Shown piece by piece: positions 36,955 through 48,496 of a DNA stretch of 64,000 nucleotides. Under the pieces are notes generated by a model. That model ran no database searches. It saw nothing but the letters and a program-made list of their open reading frames with translations, and was not told the DNA's origin. This DNA comes from Mauremys mutica. Its lineage: Eukaryota; Chordata; Testudines; Geoemydidae. The position numbers were made by a program, and so were the translations under genes. Where the stretch lies: positions 30,712,965 to 30,776,964 of the forward strand of contig NC_059082.1 in assembly GCF_020497125.1 (NCBI RefSeq), given 5' to 3'. Positions within the stretch are counted from its first letter, which is position 1; every line of letters starts with the position of its first letter.

Positions 36955-37383
36955 AGGCTGGCAAAGATTAGGCGGCGAAAGAAAAAGACACGGGACGAGA
37001 TGTTCGCTGAACTTATGGGGTGCTCCCGAGACGACGCGGACCAGCAGAGCCAGTGGAGGGAGACCCTCTCTCTGTACCAGCGCTCACACAGCGAACGGGA
37101 GGAGAGGTGGCGTGAGGAAGACAAGCAGGCGACTCAAACGCTGCTTGGACTAATGAGGGAGCAAACGGACATGCTCCTGCGCCTTGTGCATGTTCTGCAG
37201 GACCTCAGGCAGGAGGACAGAGCCCCCCTGCAGTGTATCTGCAACTGCCCTCCCCCACCACAAAGTCCCATACCCCCCTCACCCAAAATAACCAGAAGGA
37301 GGGGCGCCAGAGGCCGTGTAAACTGTCACTGCACCCCAGCAGAGTGCTCAAGTACCCAAAAGCTCTCATACCCTAAATTTTGA
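36955..37383 (+). pseudogene. Harbinger SANT/Myb-like accessory protein, exon 2
   Basis: The acceptor cccctcacag lies just before 36955. The frame reads RLAKIRRRKKKTRDEMFAEL, then a long charged, probably coiled-coil stretch (EREERWREEDKQATQTLLGL, MREQTDMLLRLVHVLQDLRQ), then a proline-rich tail to the stop at 37381-37383. This is the C-terminal region of the MSANTD-like protein. An AATAAA signal follows at about 37450. The exon itself is open, but joining it to exon 1 as read gives a phase mismatch, so the copy is probably inactive. Confidence 0.75.
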
Positions 37384-38214
37384 GAAGTCCTTTCCTTCCC
37401 ACCTCACCCAAGCCCCCATCCCAGTTTCATCCCCTAACTGTCTAGTTGATAATAAAAAATACTTTTCTGTTAATTACTGTTTCCGTCATGTTCTTTTAGA
37501 GGAGACTGTGTTTGAAGGGGGGGAAGGGGGTTGGTAATTTGACAGGACAATCACCTTTACCAGGGTACAGACATGGGGGCAGGATCAGCAGCAGGTCTCA
37601 CACACACACTGCAGTCAGTAAGCACCCTGGTCGGTATGGGAGGTGGTTTGCAGGTTCTGTGTGGGTGGGGGGGTACGTGACTTTGTAGCGGGGGAGGGGG
37701 GTTACAGATCTCATGCAATGGTCCCTGTCCTGGACCACACAGCCACGCAGCAGAGGAATCTGTATCCGTCCTCCCCCGCCAAAAGGCCACATAGCCCCCG
37801 CACACAGAGTCCCAAAAAGGAGGGATGGCAGGCTCCGTTGAAACATCCAGTCCGGCACTGCAGACCGCTCTGGGAGCAGGAGCCTGTCATTCCTCGAGTT
37901 TAGAGGCGGTCTTTACATCACTGCACACCCTACCCAGCACAGTCTGCATCCCAGTTTCAACCCTTTAATGCAAAGTCATCAATAAAGAAACCTTTGTAAA
38001 GTTACAGTGGAACATGTATTTTATTTTTAAACGTGTGTTGGAAGTGGGGGAAGCGGGGTGGATGGGGTATGTAACTGCAGATGCTAGTCAACAGTAACTT
38101 GGTAAAGAAACAGGGGCAGCTTCAGCTTCTCTGTAAAGAAACTGAACAGTCACAGGTCACGCTGCTCGCTGCTCGCTGGTACTTGAAGAGTTCCTTGTCG
38201 CTGTGCAAGGCGCC

Positions 38215-38560
38215 TGCATAGGGCTTCACGAGCCAGGGCATTAGCGGGTAGGCTGGGACCCGGCGATCACTATAGGCATCTGCACATCCCCAAGACTTAT
38301 TTTGTGGTCCGGGAAGAAACTACCTTCCTGCAGGCGTCTAAACAGACCAGAGTTCCTGAAAACACGCACGTCATGAACTTTGCCTGGCCACCCGACGTTG
38401 ATGTTGGTAAAACGTCCCCCATGGTCCACCAGTGCTCGCAGCAGCATTGAAAAGTAGCCCTATTTCTCAGCAGCTGACTGAGGAAGAGGTGGACGATAAG
38501 GTGCAAGGAGTTGACAACGGCCATAACTGCAGCAGGATCCGTGCTCAAAGTGCTGTGGCG
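38215..38560 (-). pseudogene. Harbinger (HARBI1-like) DDE transposase fragment
   Basis: The minus-strand frame 38241-38447 reads LLRALVDHGGRFTNINVGWP and GKVHDVRVFRNSGLFRRLQE, the block around the second catalytic Asp in HARBI1-type transposases (G..HD.RVF..S). The start of the protein (38297-38548; DPAAVMAVVNSLHLIVHLFL) is in another frame directly upstream. So the helix-turn-helix region and first catalytic Asp have been lost by an internal deletion near 38445. The last catalytic residue is also missing after GDVQMPIVIAG, where the frame ends. It faces the SANT gene. Confidence 0.8.
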
Positions 38561-38930
38561 CCCGCGCTGTCACTGAGCAGAAAAGTGCACGAACAGATTG
38601 CCCGCAGGCGCTTTCAGGGACGGAGGGAGGGAGGGCGTGATTGACGGTTCAATGATGACAGTTACCCAAAACCACCCTCGACACATTTTTCCCCCAGCAT
38701 GCATTGGGGGGAAATCCCAGGATTCCAATGGGCAGCGGGGAGTGCGGGAACTGTGGGATAGCTTCCCACAGTGCACCGCTTCCAAAGTCGACACTGGCCC
38801 CGTTACTGTGGACTCACACAGTCGAACTAGTGTATTTAGTGTGGATACACAACTTCGACTTCATAAGGTCGATTCCACAAATTCGAATTAAGTTGATTCA
38901 AAATAGTCTTGTAGTGTAGACATACCCTCA

Positions 38931-40580
38931 GACTCTGGTCTGAGTGTGGGTGTGCAGTAGTAAGTCAGTTGGTGACATAATTTCCCATGCTGTACCCGCA
39001 CCTACAGACTGATTGGCACATTATAAGAATTAGAATACAAATAATCAAATTTATAGGGTAGCTCTTTACGAGCTTTAGACTGCATAGGGACATTCTGACA
39101 CATGACCATCTGGTTTTATTTTTAACCTCTAGGAAACTGTCCCATCCTGAAATGTTACACAGCATTGGCACTGACCATATTCCTCAGCAAAAATGGAATC
39201 TCTGGGACATAATTTGTAATAAGGAGGAGGGGGGGTTTCTGTGCACCAGGTGGAGGAGCTGAGTTGGGATAAAAGATCCTTACAGGCCCTGTGTCCTTGC
39301 CATGCCAGCAAGTCTCCTCTCATACCTCAAAATGTATTCAAGTTTTGCCAAGATCCCTATGTTGCCTGATGCTGAGGACAAGGGGTTCAGAACAAAGCAG
39401 TGAGAGAACTAGGGGTGGAAGAGGTGCAGGTGGAAAGTGGGTGGGACTGGGATTCTCTTCAGCCACTTGTAAGCAGACAGGGGTAAGGGGGAAAGAAGGG
39501 GGTGGGGAAGGAAGAGAGAACAGGTGGTGCTGATGTCCATAGGGAGAAATGGGCTGAGAATTCTCAGCTCCAATCCGTCACTTTAGACATCTGAGGAGTT
39601 GTACAGCAGCTTCCATCCAGATTACAGAATTAAGACAATCATCCAACCTCAGCATGATTCTAACAGCAGGAAACTTTCCATTCTTCTGCTGAACTTGGTA
39701 GAATTTGACACTGCTGATGAGAGGTCTTATTGCATCATCTTACCCCTCCAGACACGTTACAACATGTTGTCAAAGCTCTAAAGGGTTTCAGTGTAGCACA
39801 TATTGCTTCTTCTCCTCCTCTTTTCAATTGCTACTAACTGCTCCCATTGGGTAGGATATACAATTTGGAATCATCCATTGGCCAATGAGACCCAGACTTA
39901 CTGCAGACTACACTCGATATTCTGTAATCACCAGTTGTGATACCTTTAAACTCCCTGAAGCTAAATATAAACACATTTTACCAATATTTTATTGTTTTCC
40001 CCACTAACATTTCTTCTCCCCAAACAAATCCATGCAACTTCTTCCCTATAATTTACACCTATACAAGGCAATCCTAATAGACAGGCAAGCACAATTAAAT
40101 AAGTGTCTTCTAGTATTCCCAGCTTTTAAGAAATGAAAACAATCAGAGGAAATACAACCCTGCTCTGGAGACTTTTTTTTTTTTTAAAAACTCACCACAG
40201 AGTTACTTGAATAGTCTCTGGCCTGAAATCTCCACTACAGTTTATATCAAAAAGACTTGCAATCATGAAATTGGCATTATAAACAAATGCTGTTTAATAT
40301 ATAGGTACATTTAAAGCTACTGCACTGTTACTTTGCATCTCTCTTAACCCACAGATTTGAACTTTGACAAGCTGAATGATATGCCTGAAAACCATCTCTC
40401 AACTGTCACATTACGGCTGCTGAATTTTCAGAGTAAATGCCTACTCAGTCTGGGTTGGAACCGTAAGGGAAGGGAAAACTTATCTGTGTATGATGCCTCT
40501 CTGATCAATACCTTTCACTCTGTCCTTTCCCCCCACACTTTCGCTATTGCCACAAAAGGATACCATACTTTTCTCACTCC
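38931..40580. other. non-coding stretch
   Basis: Nothing recognised apart from a poly-T/A tract near 40170. Confidence 0.5.
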
Positions 40581-40588
40581 CCTGGAAT

Positions 40589-40711
40589 TAGGGTGACCAG
40601 ATGTCCCGTTTTTAAAGGGACAGTCCTGATTTTTGGGTCTCTCTCTTATATAGGCTCCTCTTACCTTCCACCCCCGTCCCGATTTTTCACATTTGCGGTC
40701 TGGTCATCCCA
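40589..40711 (+). mobile_element. hAT-type MITE (TAGGGTGACCAGA family), copy 2
   Basis: Termini TAGGGTGACCAGATGTCCCG and GGTCTGGTCATCCCA. CCTGGAAT on both sides (40581-40588, 40712-40719) is a perfect 8-bp duplication. It contains 'gatttttgggtc' and 'cttatataggctcct'. Confidence 0.92.
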
Positions 40712-40965
40712 CCTGGAATTCACATGCCACATTCAAGAAGCAGCCAGCAACCAGTGTCAGAAAACAAGTCGTGCTTGCTGATAACATTTAATCAGACATT
40801 TGCTGTTAAGGATTTCAAACCTGTGGAATGGGATTTTTAAGATGTGACTGGCTAAATCTACAAAATGATATTTGACTAATCATCAAATTACTGTAGCAAC
40901 TATGCTCAATAACCAAGAATCCTTATTTATGTTTTAGAACGATAAATGATAGCCCTTTGACAAAC

Positions 40966-41706
40966 TGCCACAGGGTTTGCTGCTCACTGCTGGGGCACCT
41001 CCTTGTGGCTCATCTGGGAATTAGCTCTCAACCAGTCTGATGCCCCCTCCTCTAGTTCTTTGACCCATGGTCTCTCTCTCTGGACTCAATTGCTCCCTCT
41101 TTGTGGCTTGGCCCTCCACCTAGGTCACTGCTGTTTTCCCCTTCCATTGTAACAAAGTTTTGCTGGATGAAGTGTCTCAGGCAGTCCTCTGCTCCACTGC
41201 CCAGATGGTGCCACTTCTCCAGTGGCTGGTAGGGAACCTGGGCCCACCTATTACTCTGGGTTCCAGTTTATGCTATGCTGTGAATAGCAACCACAGTCTA
41301 TACAATCCCAGACCCCTTTGCTGTTTCCGTGGGCTACTTCCCACCTTTCACCTCTTGCTCTGCTCTCTCCCCACCCTTTTCCCTCCAGGATGCCGCTGGA
41401 GTTTCCTATTTCGGTTTTCTTAGGTTCTTGTCACAGTCTGTATTCCCAGGCAGGATTCCAAGACTTACTCCCTCCTAGGACTCCTCCTTGACTCTTGCCA
41501 ATTCCCCTCCACTCTAAGGAGTGACTGCAGCCCTCCTCTTACCACCAACTTCCTCTCTTTATTGCTGTCCCAGCTCCTCCCCCAGCTGGGCTTCATCAGC
41601 TATTAGGTTTCTTCAGCCCTGACCCACCTCCAGGTGCAGCCTGTCATAGGGTTAACTGGCCCTTTTTACCTACTCGGGCCTTGTATGGGATGGACACCCT
41701 ATCACA
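40966..41706. repeat. LTR-like or large non-autonomous repeat
   Basis: Begins TGCCACAGGGT and ends ACCCTATCACA, imperfect inverted TG...CA termini about 741 bp apart. CT-rich interior, no coding potential. The flanking bases show no duplication, so the class is uncertain. Confidence 0.45.
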
Positions 41707-41739
41707 CCTTCCTAACCTTGATTTTCAGGGGTCTACGTG

Positions 41740-41962
41740 CAGGGGCGGCTCTAGGCCCCAGCACGCCAAGCGTCTGCTTGGGGCGGCAAGCTGTGGGGGG
41801 CGCTCTGCCGGTCGCTGCGAGGGCGGCAGGCAGGCTACCTTCGGCGGCTTGCCTGCGGAGGGTCCGCTGGTCCCGTGGCTTCGGCGGACCCTCCGCAGGC
41901 AAGCCGCCGAAGGCAGCCTGCCTGCCGTGCTTGGGGTGGCAAAATGCCTAGAGCCGCCCCTC
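41740..41962. mobile_element. palindromic hAT-type MITE with perfect 8-bp TSD
   Basis: The left terminus CAGGGGCGGCTCTAGGC pairs with the right GCCTAGAGCCGCCCCTC (16 of 17). TCTACGTG flanks both sides (41732-41739, 41963-41970). The interior is a GC-rich near-palindrome: cttcggcggcttgcctgcgg and its complement. No gene. Confidence 0.93.
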
Positions 41963-42317
41963 TCTACGTGAAAAGAATGTACATAAATACTACAGACATA
42001 TTCTTTAGTTGTGTTGTAAACATGAAAAAAGCTAAACTAATAAAAACAGATGAGTACTGCTTAAATTAGGAATGTGTCTTTCAGCTCTCTATTTTTACAA
42101 AAATAAGAATGTAATGTAGATTGTTTTTTAAAAAAGTCTGGCATAATTATTCAATAATGGATGCTGGGAGAGATCACAGAAAACTTGATTGCTGTTTTAG
42201 TCTAGCTAGATTTGATAGTTTATTTTAAACATCATTGTTTAATCAGAACATCTACATTTTTGTCTGCAGAGTAAGCAAACCAGTTCCCTTTATGAAAATT
42301 CTTCAACTGGAAAACAG

Positions 42318-42760
42318 GCCTGGTCCAGGGCTTATAGCACCAGCCTGGCACTGAGAAGATCCAGGTTTAATTCTTTGCTCTGCCACACTTGCTGTGTGAC
42401 CTAGGGCAAGTCATTTGGTTAGGCCTCTGGTGCTCAGTGACAATTCTTTTTCTTTCTCACCAGTTTTATCTCATTGCTACTGTGTGTTCTTGCTGTCTGA
42501 TTGTTGTACTATCTACTGTCTTATATTTATACTTAAGACTGTAAGCTCCTTAGGGAACTGATTGTCTTTATTATGTGCTTGTATAGTGCCTATCACATTG
42601 GGGCCTTGGTCTATGACTCGGGCCTCTAGGTGCTACCACAATACAAATAAATAATATGTGAATAAATAAATAAAAATAATCCCGCTGTACCTCAGCTTCC
42701 CATTGGTAAAATGGGGATAGTAGTCCTCTGCCTCACAGAGGTGTTGGGAGACTGGATACC
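42318..42760 (+). mobile_element. MIR SINE interrupted by an L2-type LINE tail
   Basis: The MIR core reads 'tgctgtgtgacctagggcaa' at about 42390-42410 and resumes at about 42690 with 'cctcagcttcccattggtaa' and 'aatggggatag'. Between them (42431-42682) is a plus-strand L2/L3-type 3' end: 'actgtaagctccttagggaa', 'gtgcctatcacattggggcc', ending in aataaata repeats. Confidence 0.7.
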
Positions 42761-43164
42761 TGCCCATAAATGAACATTACACCAACATGTACCAGAACTG
42801 GAAAAGCTGATGATGCAGGGATTTTGAAAGTATGGGGTTTCGATATGCTCAACATATTTGTGTGTCAACATTTTCGAACTACTGTAAAAACAAGTGAGCT
42901 AAATTTTTGGGCCAGATTTTTCAGTGGGTCTCCTTAAATTTGCAAGTGCACAATTCTCCATACAATTTAATTTGTGTGCAGATCAACATTTTCTCACACA
43001 AAACAAATGTATTTGCATTTTTATGTACTCAATTAATGCATTTATTTACATTTTCCCAATATGGACTTTGTTTTGCTACTGACAAACATGCACAACTCCT
43101 ATTAACAGAACTGCCTAATGAACAGAATTGACCTGTAAACATTAACAGGACTGATGACTTTAGG

Positions 43165-44250
43165 AAACAAGGGCCTAATCCATCTCTCATTACAGTAAAC
43201 ACAACCTTGCTCAATCTATACATCAATGACCCAGTAACAGAAGTTCATCTATGCAGACATCTGCTGCGAACTGCAGGCTCCAACTTTCTCTGAGCTGGAG
43301 AAGACCCTGAGTGACGATGCTGCAAAGCTGGCAGATCACTATAACACCTGGTGGCTTCAGCCTAGCACCAGCAAAACAGTCTCTAGAACATTCCACCTCC
43401 ACCATACCAATGCTGAGAGAGAACTAAACAGCATAAAGAATGGCCAGAGGCTGAAGCATACCCAGTTTACACAGGCATGACCCTTGACTGAACACTGACA
43501 TACAAAAGCCACCTGAGCAAGATAGCAGTGAAGGTCAAGACATGCACAACAACCTTCTCCACAAACTGGCAGGTTCTTCACAGGAAGCGGATGCTCCAAC
43601 CCTCAGCCGTTGCCATCTCATACATAATAGCAAAGTACCATGCGCCAGTATGGAGTCGGTCAGTATGCACCAAATTTGTTGATATGAAACTCAACTCAAC
43701 AATGCGCATCATCACAGGAACTCTCCAACTGACTTATCTTCCATGGCTTCCAGTTCTGAGCCACGTTGCTCCCACTTACATCAGGAGGGAGATTGCAGCT
43801 GGCAAGCTGCTTGAGATGATACTTGCCAACCTAAGCCTGACCTTGTTCAGCTATCTTTTTAGCCCACCAGCTATAAAAGTCTTTCATCCCGATCCCCACT
43901 GTAGTCAAGGCTGCCATGCCAGGACATGACAGCAAAGTCCCTGTGGTGAGAAGAATGGTGCTTAATATCAATCACGAATCAGTTCATTGTCACAGGCCCT
44001 ACTACTCGCCCACTCGGCTTCAACCTGCCACGTTGCCAGTGGGCCCTTCCAAACTGGGCAAGGCCTCTGTGCAGCCAACCAGGACCGCTGGGGTCCTTGA
44101 GAGAAACCAAGCTGCAGCTATTGTGCCAATCAAACAATGATGCACATTGTCGAGGTGTGCCCCCTAACCAAATTCAGCAGGGCAATGAGAGCTCCACTTG
44201 GCCACTAAGAATGCTATCACTTGGTTTGGTGAATATGCAAATGCTAAATA
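43165..44250 (+). pseudogene. jockey-like non-LTR reverse transcriptase relic
   Basis: Plus-strand frames show LLNLYINDPV, then KFIYADICCELQAP (43234-43275). The catalytic box, normally YADDIC, lacks one Asp codon. Further on are HLHHTNAERELNSIKNGQRL, WQVLHRKRMLQPSAVAISYI, HAPVWSRS, LNSTMRIITGTLQLTYLPWL and PVLSHVAP, and at the end NQTMMHIVEVCPLTKF. These match the RT palm-to-C-terminus order of a jockey-like element found in several animal genomes. Frame shifts split it into at least three frames (133 codons open at 43528-43929). Only the 3' part is present. Confidence 0.75.
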
Positions 44251-45202
44251 AAATAAATGTTAAACAAAGTTAGATCAGGACCCTAATGAAAGTGTTTCTC
44301 AGAATGAAAGAATTCTCTCTCTATCCTCATAGGAAGACTATTATCCGTTAGAAGGGGATCACCCACTCTTTCCTTCCTCTAAAGGCATCCATCCCTACCA
44401 CTTCTACAATGATTTCAGACTCCCTAAAGATGTTATGTCTTCAGACTTCTACAAAGACTTTCTAAAACTCCTTGAACTTTCCCAGTGGCAGTGCTGCCTA
44501 TCAATAGACAAACCAAGCCCTCTGAAAATTTCATTTCTCTTGACAAAGACCCTCACATGACTGCCCAAGATGCAGATTTTGTCACACACTGACAGAACAC
44601 TTAGAGAACACTATACCAGAAAGAACAGGTCTGCACAGATCAGAGTGGTTCTGATATTATGCTTAGAGGGGATATTTACATAAGGACTCCTGCAATACAT
44701 ACCTTTAAGGAGCGCTGTCAAGGTTGATCTATTTTAAAAAAATCCTCTAGTTCAAGGGTATTTTTCCATAATAATTAGCTTCTTAGTTATCCTATTAGAA
44801 TTAGATTCGTAGTGATTTCCCAGATTCCCACCTTTAATCTAACCAGAGTCTGATATTGAAATAGCATCTTGTTTTATCTGCCAAGAAAATTAATACTAAG
44901 GGCAAATTTTATTCTTGGATACCTAAGTATGACTCTCACAGAATTCAATATACATTAAGTACATGTGTCATGGAACAACAGGGCCTAAGGCCTAGATCTT
45001 GAAAGTTGCTTTGCATGACCCAGAGTGCACATGAAACTCCACTTAACTCAATGAGACACTCCATGCATGGAAGCTGTCTGGACAGATGCTGCAGTTTGAT
45101 ATTATTCTATATTTTATAGCAACAACAAAACCTTTTATGAAGTCTCTTGTCTTGCTCTATGCAGAATAGAGCCTCTTAAATTTATAATGATCCTGTGTCA
45201 TC
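44251..45202. other. non-coding stretch
   Basis: Nothing recognised. Confidence 0.5.
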
Positions 45203-45463
45203 AGTGGCCAAGTGCACATTGGCACCTTAAAGATGCCACCGGACTCCACTGGGCTCCTTGTTGTTTTTGTGGATACAGACTAACACGGCTACCCACTGAT
45301 AAGTGCACATTGGTTAATCTGGGCCTCATTTCAATGGGTGCAATTTAACCCATGATGAAGCCACACTAAAGCTATCCCTCATCTTTCTGTACAAAAATAA
45401 CAGATTCCCTGTATCCAAAACTCAGAGCTACAGGACAAAAAATAACAATTTAGTAAGTTAAAA
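45203..45463. repeat. direct duplication, copy A
   Basis: About 261 bp nearly identical to 46252-46509, in the same orientation and offset by 1049 bp. Differences by eye are one 3-bp deletion (catgatgaag versus catgaag) and one substitution (cagattcc versus caaattcc). Both copies contain the same 78-bp insertion. Confidence 0.95.
45223..45300. mobile_element. 78-bp retroelement end with 13-bp TSD
   Basis: A segment with 'ttgtttttgtggatacagac' and 'taacacggctacccactgat' is flanked on both sides by aagtgcacattgg (45210-45222, 45301-45313). This is the end of an abundant turtle-type repeat ('...tacagactaacacggctac'). Confidence 0.8.
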
Positions 45464-46044
45464 TCTTTAGTAAGTCAAGTCGGATTTTATTTTGTCTCCC
45501 CAGAAGCTATTCAGAATCAACTATTATTTTGGAAAGGGAGAAAAAAAAAGTGGCCAAATTCAGGCCACAAGCACATTTATCGTAACTTCTGTTATAGGTT
45601 AATATGGGTTCATTCAGACTATCTGCTGTCACATGCTATGCTCTCTCAGCAGATTAGTCCATCCAGGGACAGGAATAATCTGAGAGAGACATGGGGAGGA
45701 GTGATCAGAGGGTATATTCACTGATCAAGCTTCATATCCTAAGCCTGCAAAGCACTTAAACACAGCTTTAAAATACCACTATATTAGGTCTGTAGGGATG
45801 AGTTGGTCACAGACGGCCCAGGTCTGTGGGGTAGTCAGGTAAGACGCTCTGCCCTGCAGTCAGCCATGGTCCCTCTTCTCCCTGAGCTCCAGTAGGAGTG
45901 GTATCCCTGAATCCGAACTCCACTCCTACCTCAGGGCTCTCATCTTTGTGGACCTCCTCAGGCTGGCATGATGATGCCAGCAATGGCAGTGACTGTGGAA
46001 TCTGTGCCCAGCTGGGGCAGGTGAGTTGCTCCCCTACTATTAAT

Positions 46045-46235
46045 GGCAAGTGCCAACACCAAGTTGCAACAGCACTCGCTCAAATTTGGCCCAGCTGCCC
46101 CTCTGTCATGATGCAGGGGTGACCCAGCCAAACCCAAATGCTGCTGTAACCTATGCACTCGGTCACAATGCCGCTCACTTAAATTTGTCAGCTGCGCCTC
46201 TGTCATGACAGAGGGGCAGCCAGGCAAAACCTAAG
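46045..46235. repeat. two diverged tandem units of about 100 bp
   Basis: Both units contain 'gctca.tcaaattt', then 'cagctgc.cctctgtcatga' and a 'gg..cagccaggcaaa'-like end. They lie between the two direct-duplication copies. Confidence 0.55.
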
Positions 46236-46251
46236 ATGGGGGCCCTGTGGA

Positions 46252-46509
46252 AGTGGCCAAGTGCACATTGGCACCTTAAAGATGCCACCGGACTCCACTG
46301 GGCTCCTTGTTGTTTTTGTGGATACAGACTAACACGGCTACCCACTGATAAGTGCACATTGGTTAATCTGGGCCTCATTTCAATGGGTGCAATTTAACCC
46401 ATGAAGCCACACTAAAGCTATCCCTCATCTTTCTGTACAAAAATAACAAATTCCCTGTATCCAAAACTCAGAGCTACAGGACAAAAAATAACAATTTAGT
46501 AAGTTAAAA
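46252..46509. repeat. direct duplication, copy B
   Basis: Second copy of the block at 45203-45463, including the 78-bp insertion with the same 13-bp flanks. Confidence 0.95.
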
Positions 46510-48489
46510 AAATACCTCCAACCAAAGACTGTCTAATTGCTTAGAAGCTCTTTCAACTGATACAGGATCAGACATTCTGAACCAAAGGGGGGAGAGAGAG
46601 AGAGATGCTGAAGAAGCCTCAGCCAATATACATAAAAACCTCTGATAACAGGAAACTAGCCAAGATAGTGCCATTATCTTAAAAAAAAGAGAGAGCAAAG
46701 AACAGAACAAAAAATTCAGTCCAATTATTTTTAACTTCAGCCTTAGAGAAAGTATCATCATCTATTTTAAGAGATCAATCGGGAGTATTTATTAAAATAG
46801 TTCAGGTTTCTGAAGCACTGTTGGTTTTAATCACCTATTATTTTCTAACTTGTTTGAGTTCTTTAAGAATAAAAGCTACCAAGAGAGATAAAAGGACTCC
46901 ATTGAATATTCTTTGGTCAGGAAACTTGCTTGAGAATATTTCACATTTGGGGTTAGTGACTCAGGTGCAAAAAACCCACCGAATAGGAGGACTGAGATCA
47001 AGTCGAATTTAAGAGTTAGAGAATGAGAGATACTGTCTCACGTAAACCTTCCACTTACTTCCTGAAGAATACCTTTAGAAACCTTGAGGCAAGAGCTTAA
47101 GGCACTGAGATAAATGAAGAACATCTGAATTTTCTCAAGATTTTCTAAAACATCTACAGAGCTTGAAGCACCTTCAAATGAACCTGAAACAGAAGCTAAG
47201 AATATGGACGCAATATGAATATTATTTATACAGCACCAAAATATCAAATTTAGCTTTACAGAGATTTCAAAACAAAATGGTCCCTACCCAAGGGTGCTCA
47301 CCATATGCATCAGACAAACACAGCAAATGAAAACAGACAAATGAAAGGGATAGGGGAAAACAGTGCCAGAGGTGAACTAAACAAAATTAAGGGTATGGAA
47401 TCCCATATGATCTTCAGTCAATATTTTCAGATCTGATCTGAAATACCTTACCCTGCTTGTGAAAAAAGACAGCGCATTAAGGACTTGATCCAAGGCAAAG
47501 CCAACAAGAGTCTTTAAACTGGTTTCAGTAGGCTTTGGTAAAGGATTTGAATGGCATTAAGGAAATTGTACTCAAACCTTGGTGGAAAGTAGAAGCAGAA
47601 TAAGTAATACAAATCTCATTGCCAAGAAACTATTAGAAATCCCCCAGACAAGCCATCCACACACTAAACCAAATGCTGGAACCAATTAAAAAATATTCTT
47701 TAAGTGGGTTAATGAGTGGTTGGAAGAGATTTCTAAACATTTTTTTAACTCCTGACCCCTACCCCACACTGCAGTCATTTAGAAATTTGCTGGATCCGAC
47801 AAGAAACAAACTGCCTGAGAACAGTAAAATACATTCTTTTTCTATTCTCCTCTCATTTTTGGATTAAGAAGTGATTCTGGACAGAACTCTGACCTTGGAT
47901 ATGCCCATTGCTATGCATCTCTCGTGCACATGTTGCCAGATAACTGTACATGTGCACCTGAGTTCTGAATTATGGCCTCAGTATGGCCTTTGTCAATCTA
48001 TCATTACTGGATTTTTAAAGCGTAGTTGCATTTTTTAAAAGAGATTAAGTCTGCACTATGGAGGCTAACCCTCACAGCTATGTCGGCATAGCACCGTTGA
48101 GTAAGCACAACCTACACTGACAGAGGGTTTTTTTCCCTGTTAATATAGGAACACCACCTCCCTGAATGATGTTAGCTACGCTGATGGAAGCACTTTTCTA
48201 TTGACATAGCTGTGTCTGCACTGGGGTAGGGGGGATATCAGCATCGTTACATTAGTCAGGTGTGTGGTTTTTTTTCACAGTCCTGACCGATTTAGGTGTG
48301 CATATATAAATGTCAAGCCTTCCACTTAGATCTAAAGTCACGAGGAACTGCAGGATGTTTCAGCTACCACCACAATAAAAGCAGAAGTAGAATGGCTCTA
48401 TACACAATACAGGAAACAGCAAGTGGTCTATAGTCCCCACTTCTACATCGTCAATTCTAAAATTAACTGTCATAGCAACAGGAATCCAA
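46510..48489. other. non-coding stretch with MITE remnants
   Basis: Contains a palindromic repeat at 47486-47541 (caaagcc... ...aggctttgg). At about 48045-48295 is a MITE-like sequence ('ctatgtcggcatagcac', 'acatagctgtgtctgcactg') whose right end is lost. No exon. Confidence 0.5.
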
Positions 48490-48496
48490 ATCTTCA

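Larger units (their letters stand above)
34066..38927. mobile_element. PIF/Harbinger element, degenerate, about 4.9 kb
   Basis: The left end GGCCTGGTCCACACTA and the reversed right end GGGTATGTCTACACTA are imperfect inverted repeats. TCA occurs on both sides (34063-34065 and 38928-38930), a 3-bp target duplication as in Harbinger elements. The subterminal regions are rich in ttcgaatt-type blocks on both sides. Inside are the two expected Harbinger genes: a SANT/Myb-like protein in two exons on the plus strand and a DDE transposase on the minus strand, facing each other. Both are broken. Confidence 0.85.

Noticed and set aside
36796..37383. A 195-codon open frame that looks like a host gene
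   Set aside because: Its content is the second exon of the Harbinger SANT-type accessory protein, with the acceptor at 36954; it sits inside a bounded transposon.
34063..38930. A 4-bp CTCA duplication for the Harbinger element
   Set aside because: CTCA is indeed present on both sides, but the 3-bp TCA fits the superfamily and keeps the terminal G/C pair; the extra C is taken as chance or as part of the right end.
41634..41971. Overlapping 96-105 codon frames
   Set aside because: They arise within the palindromic MITE at 41740-41962.
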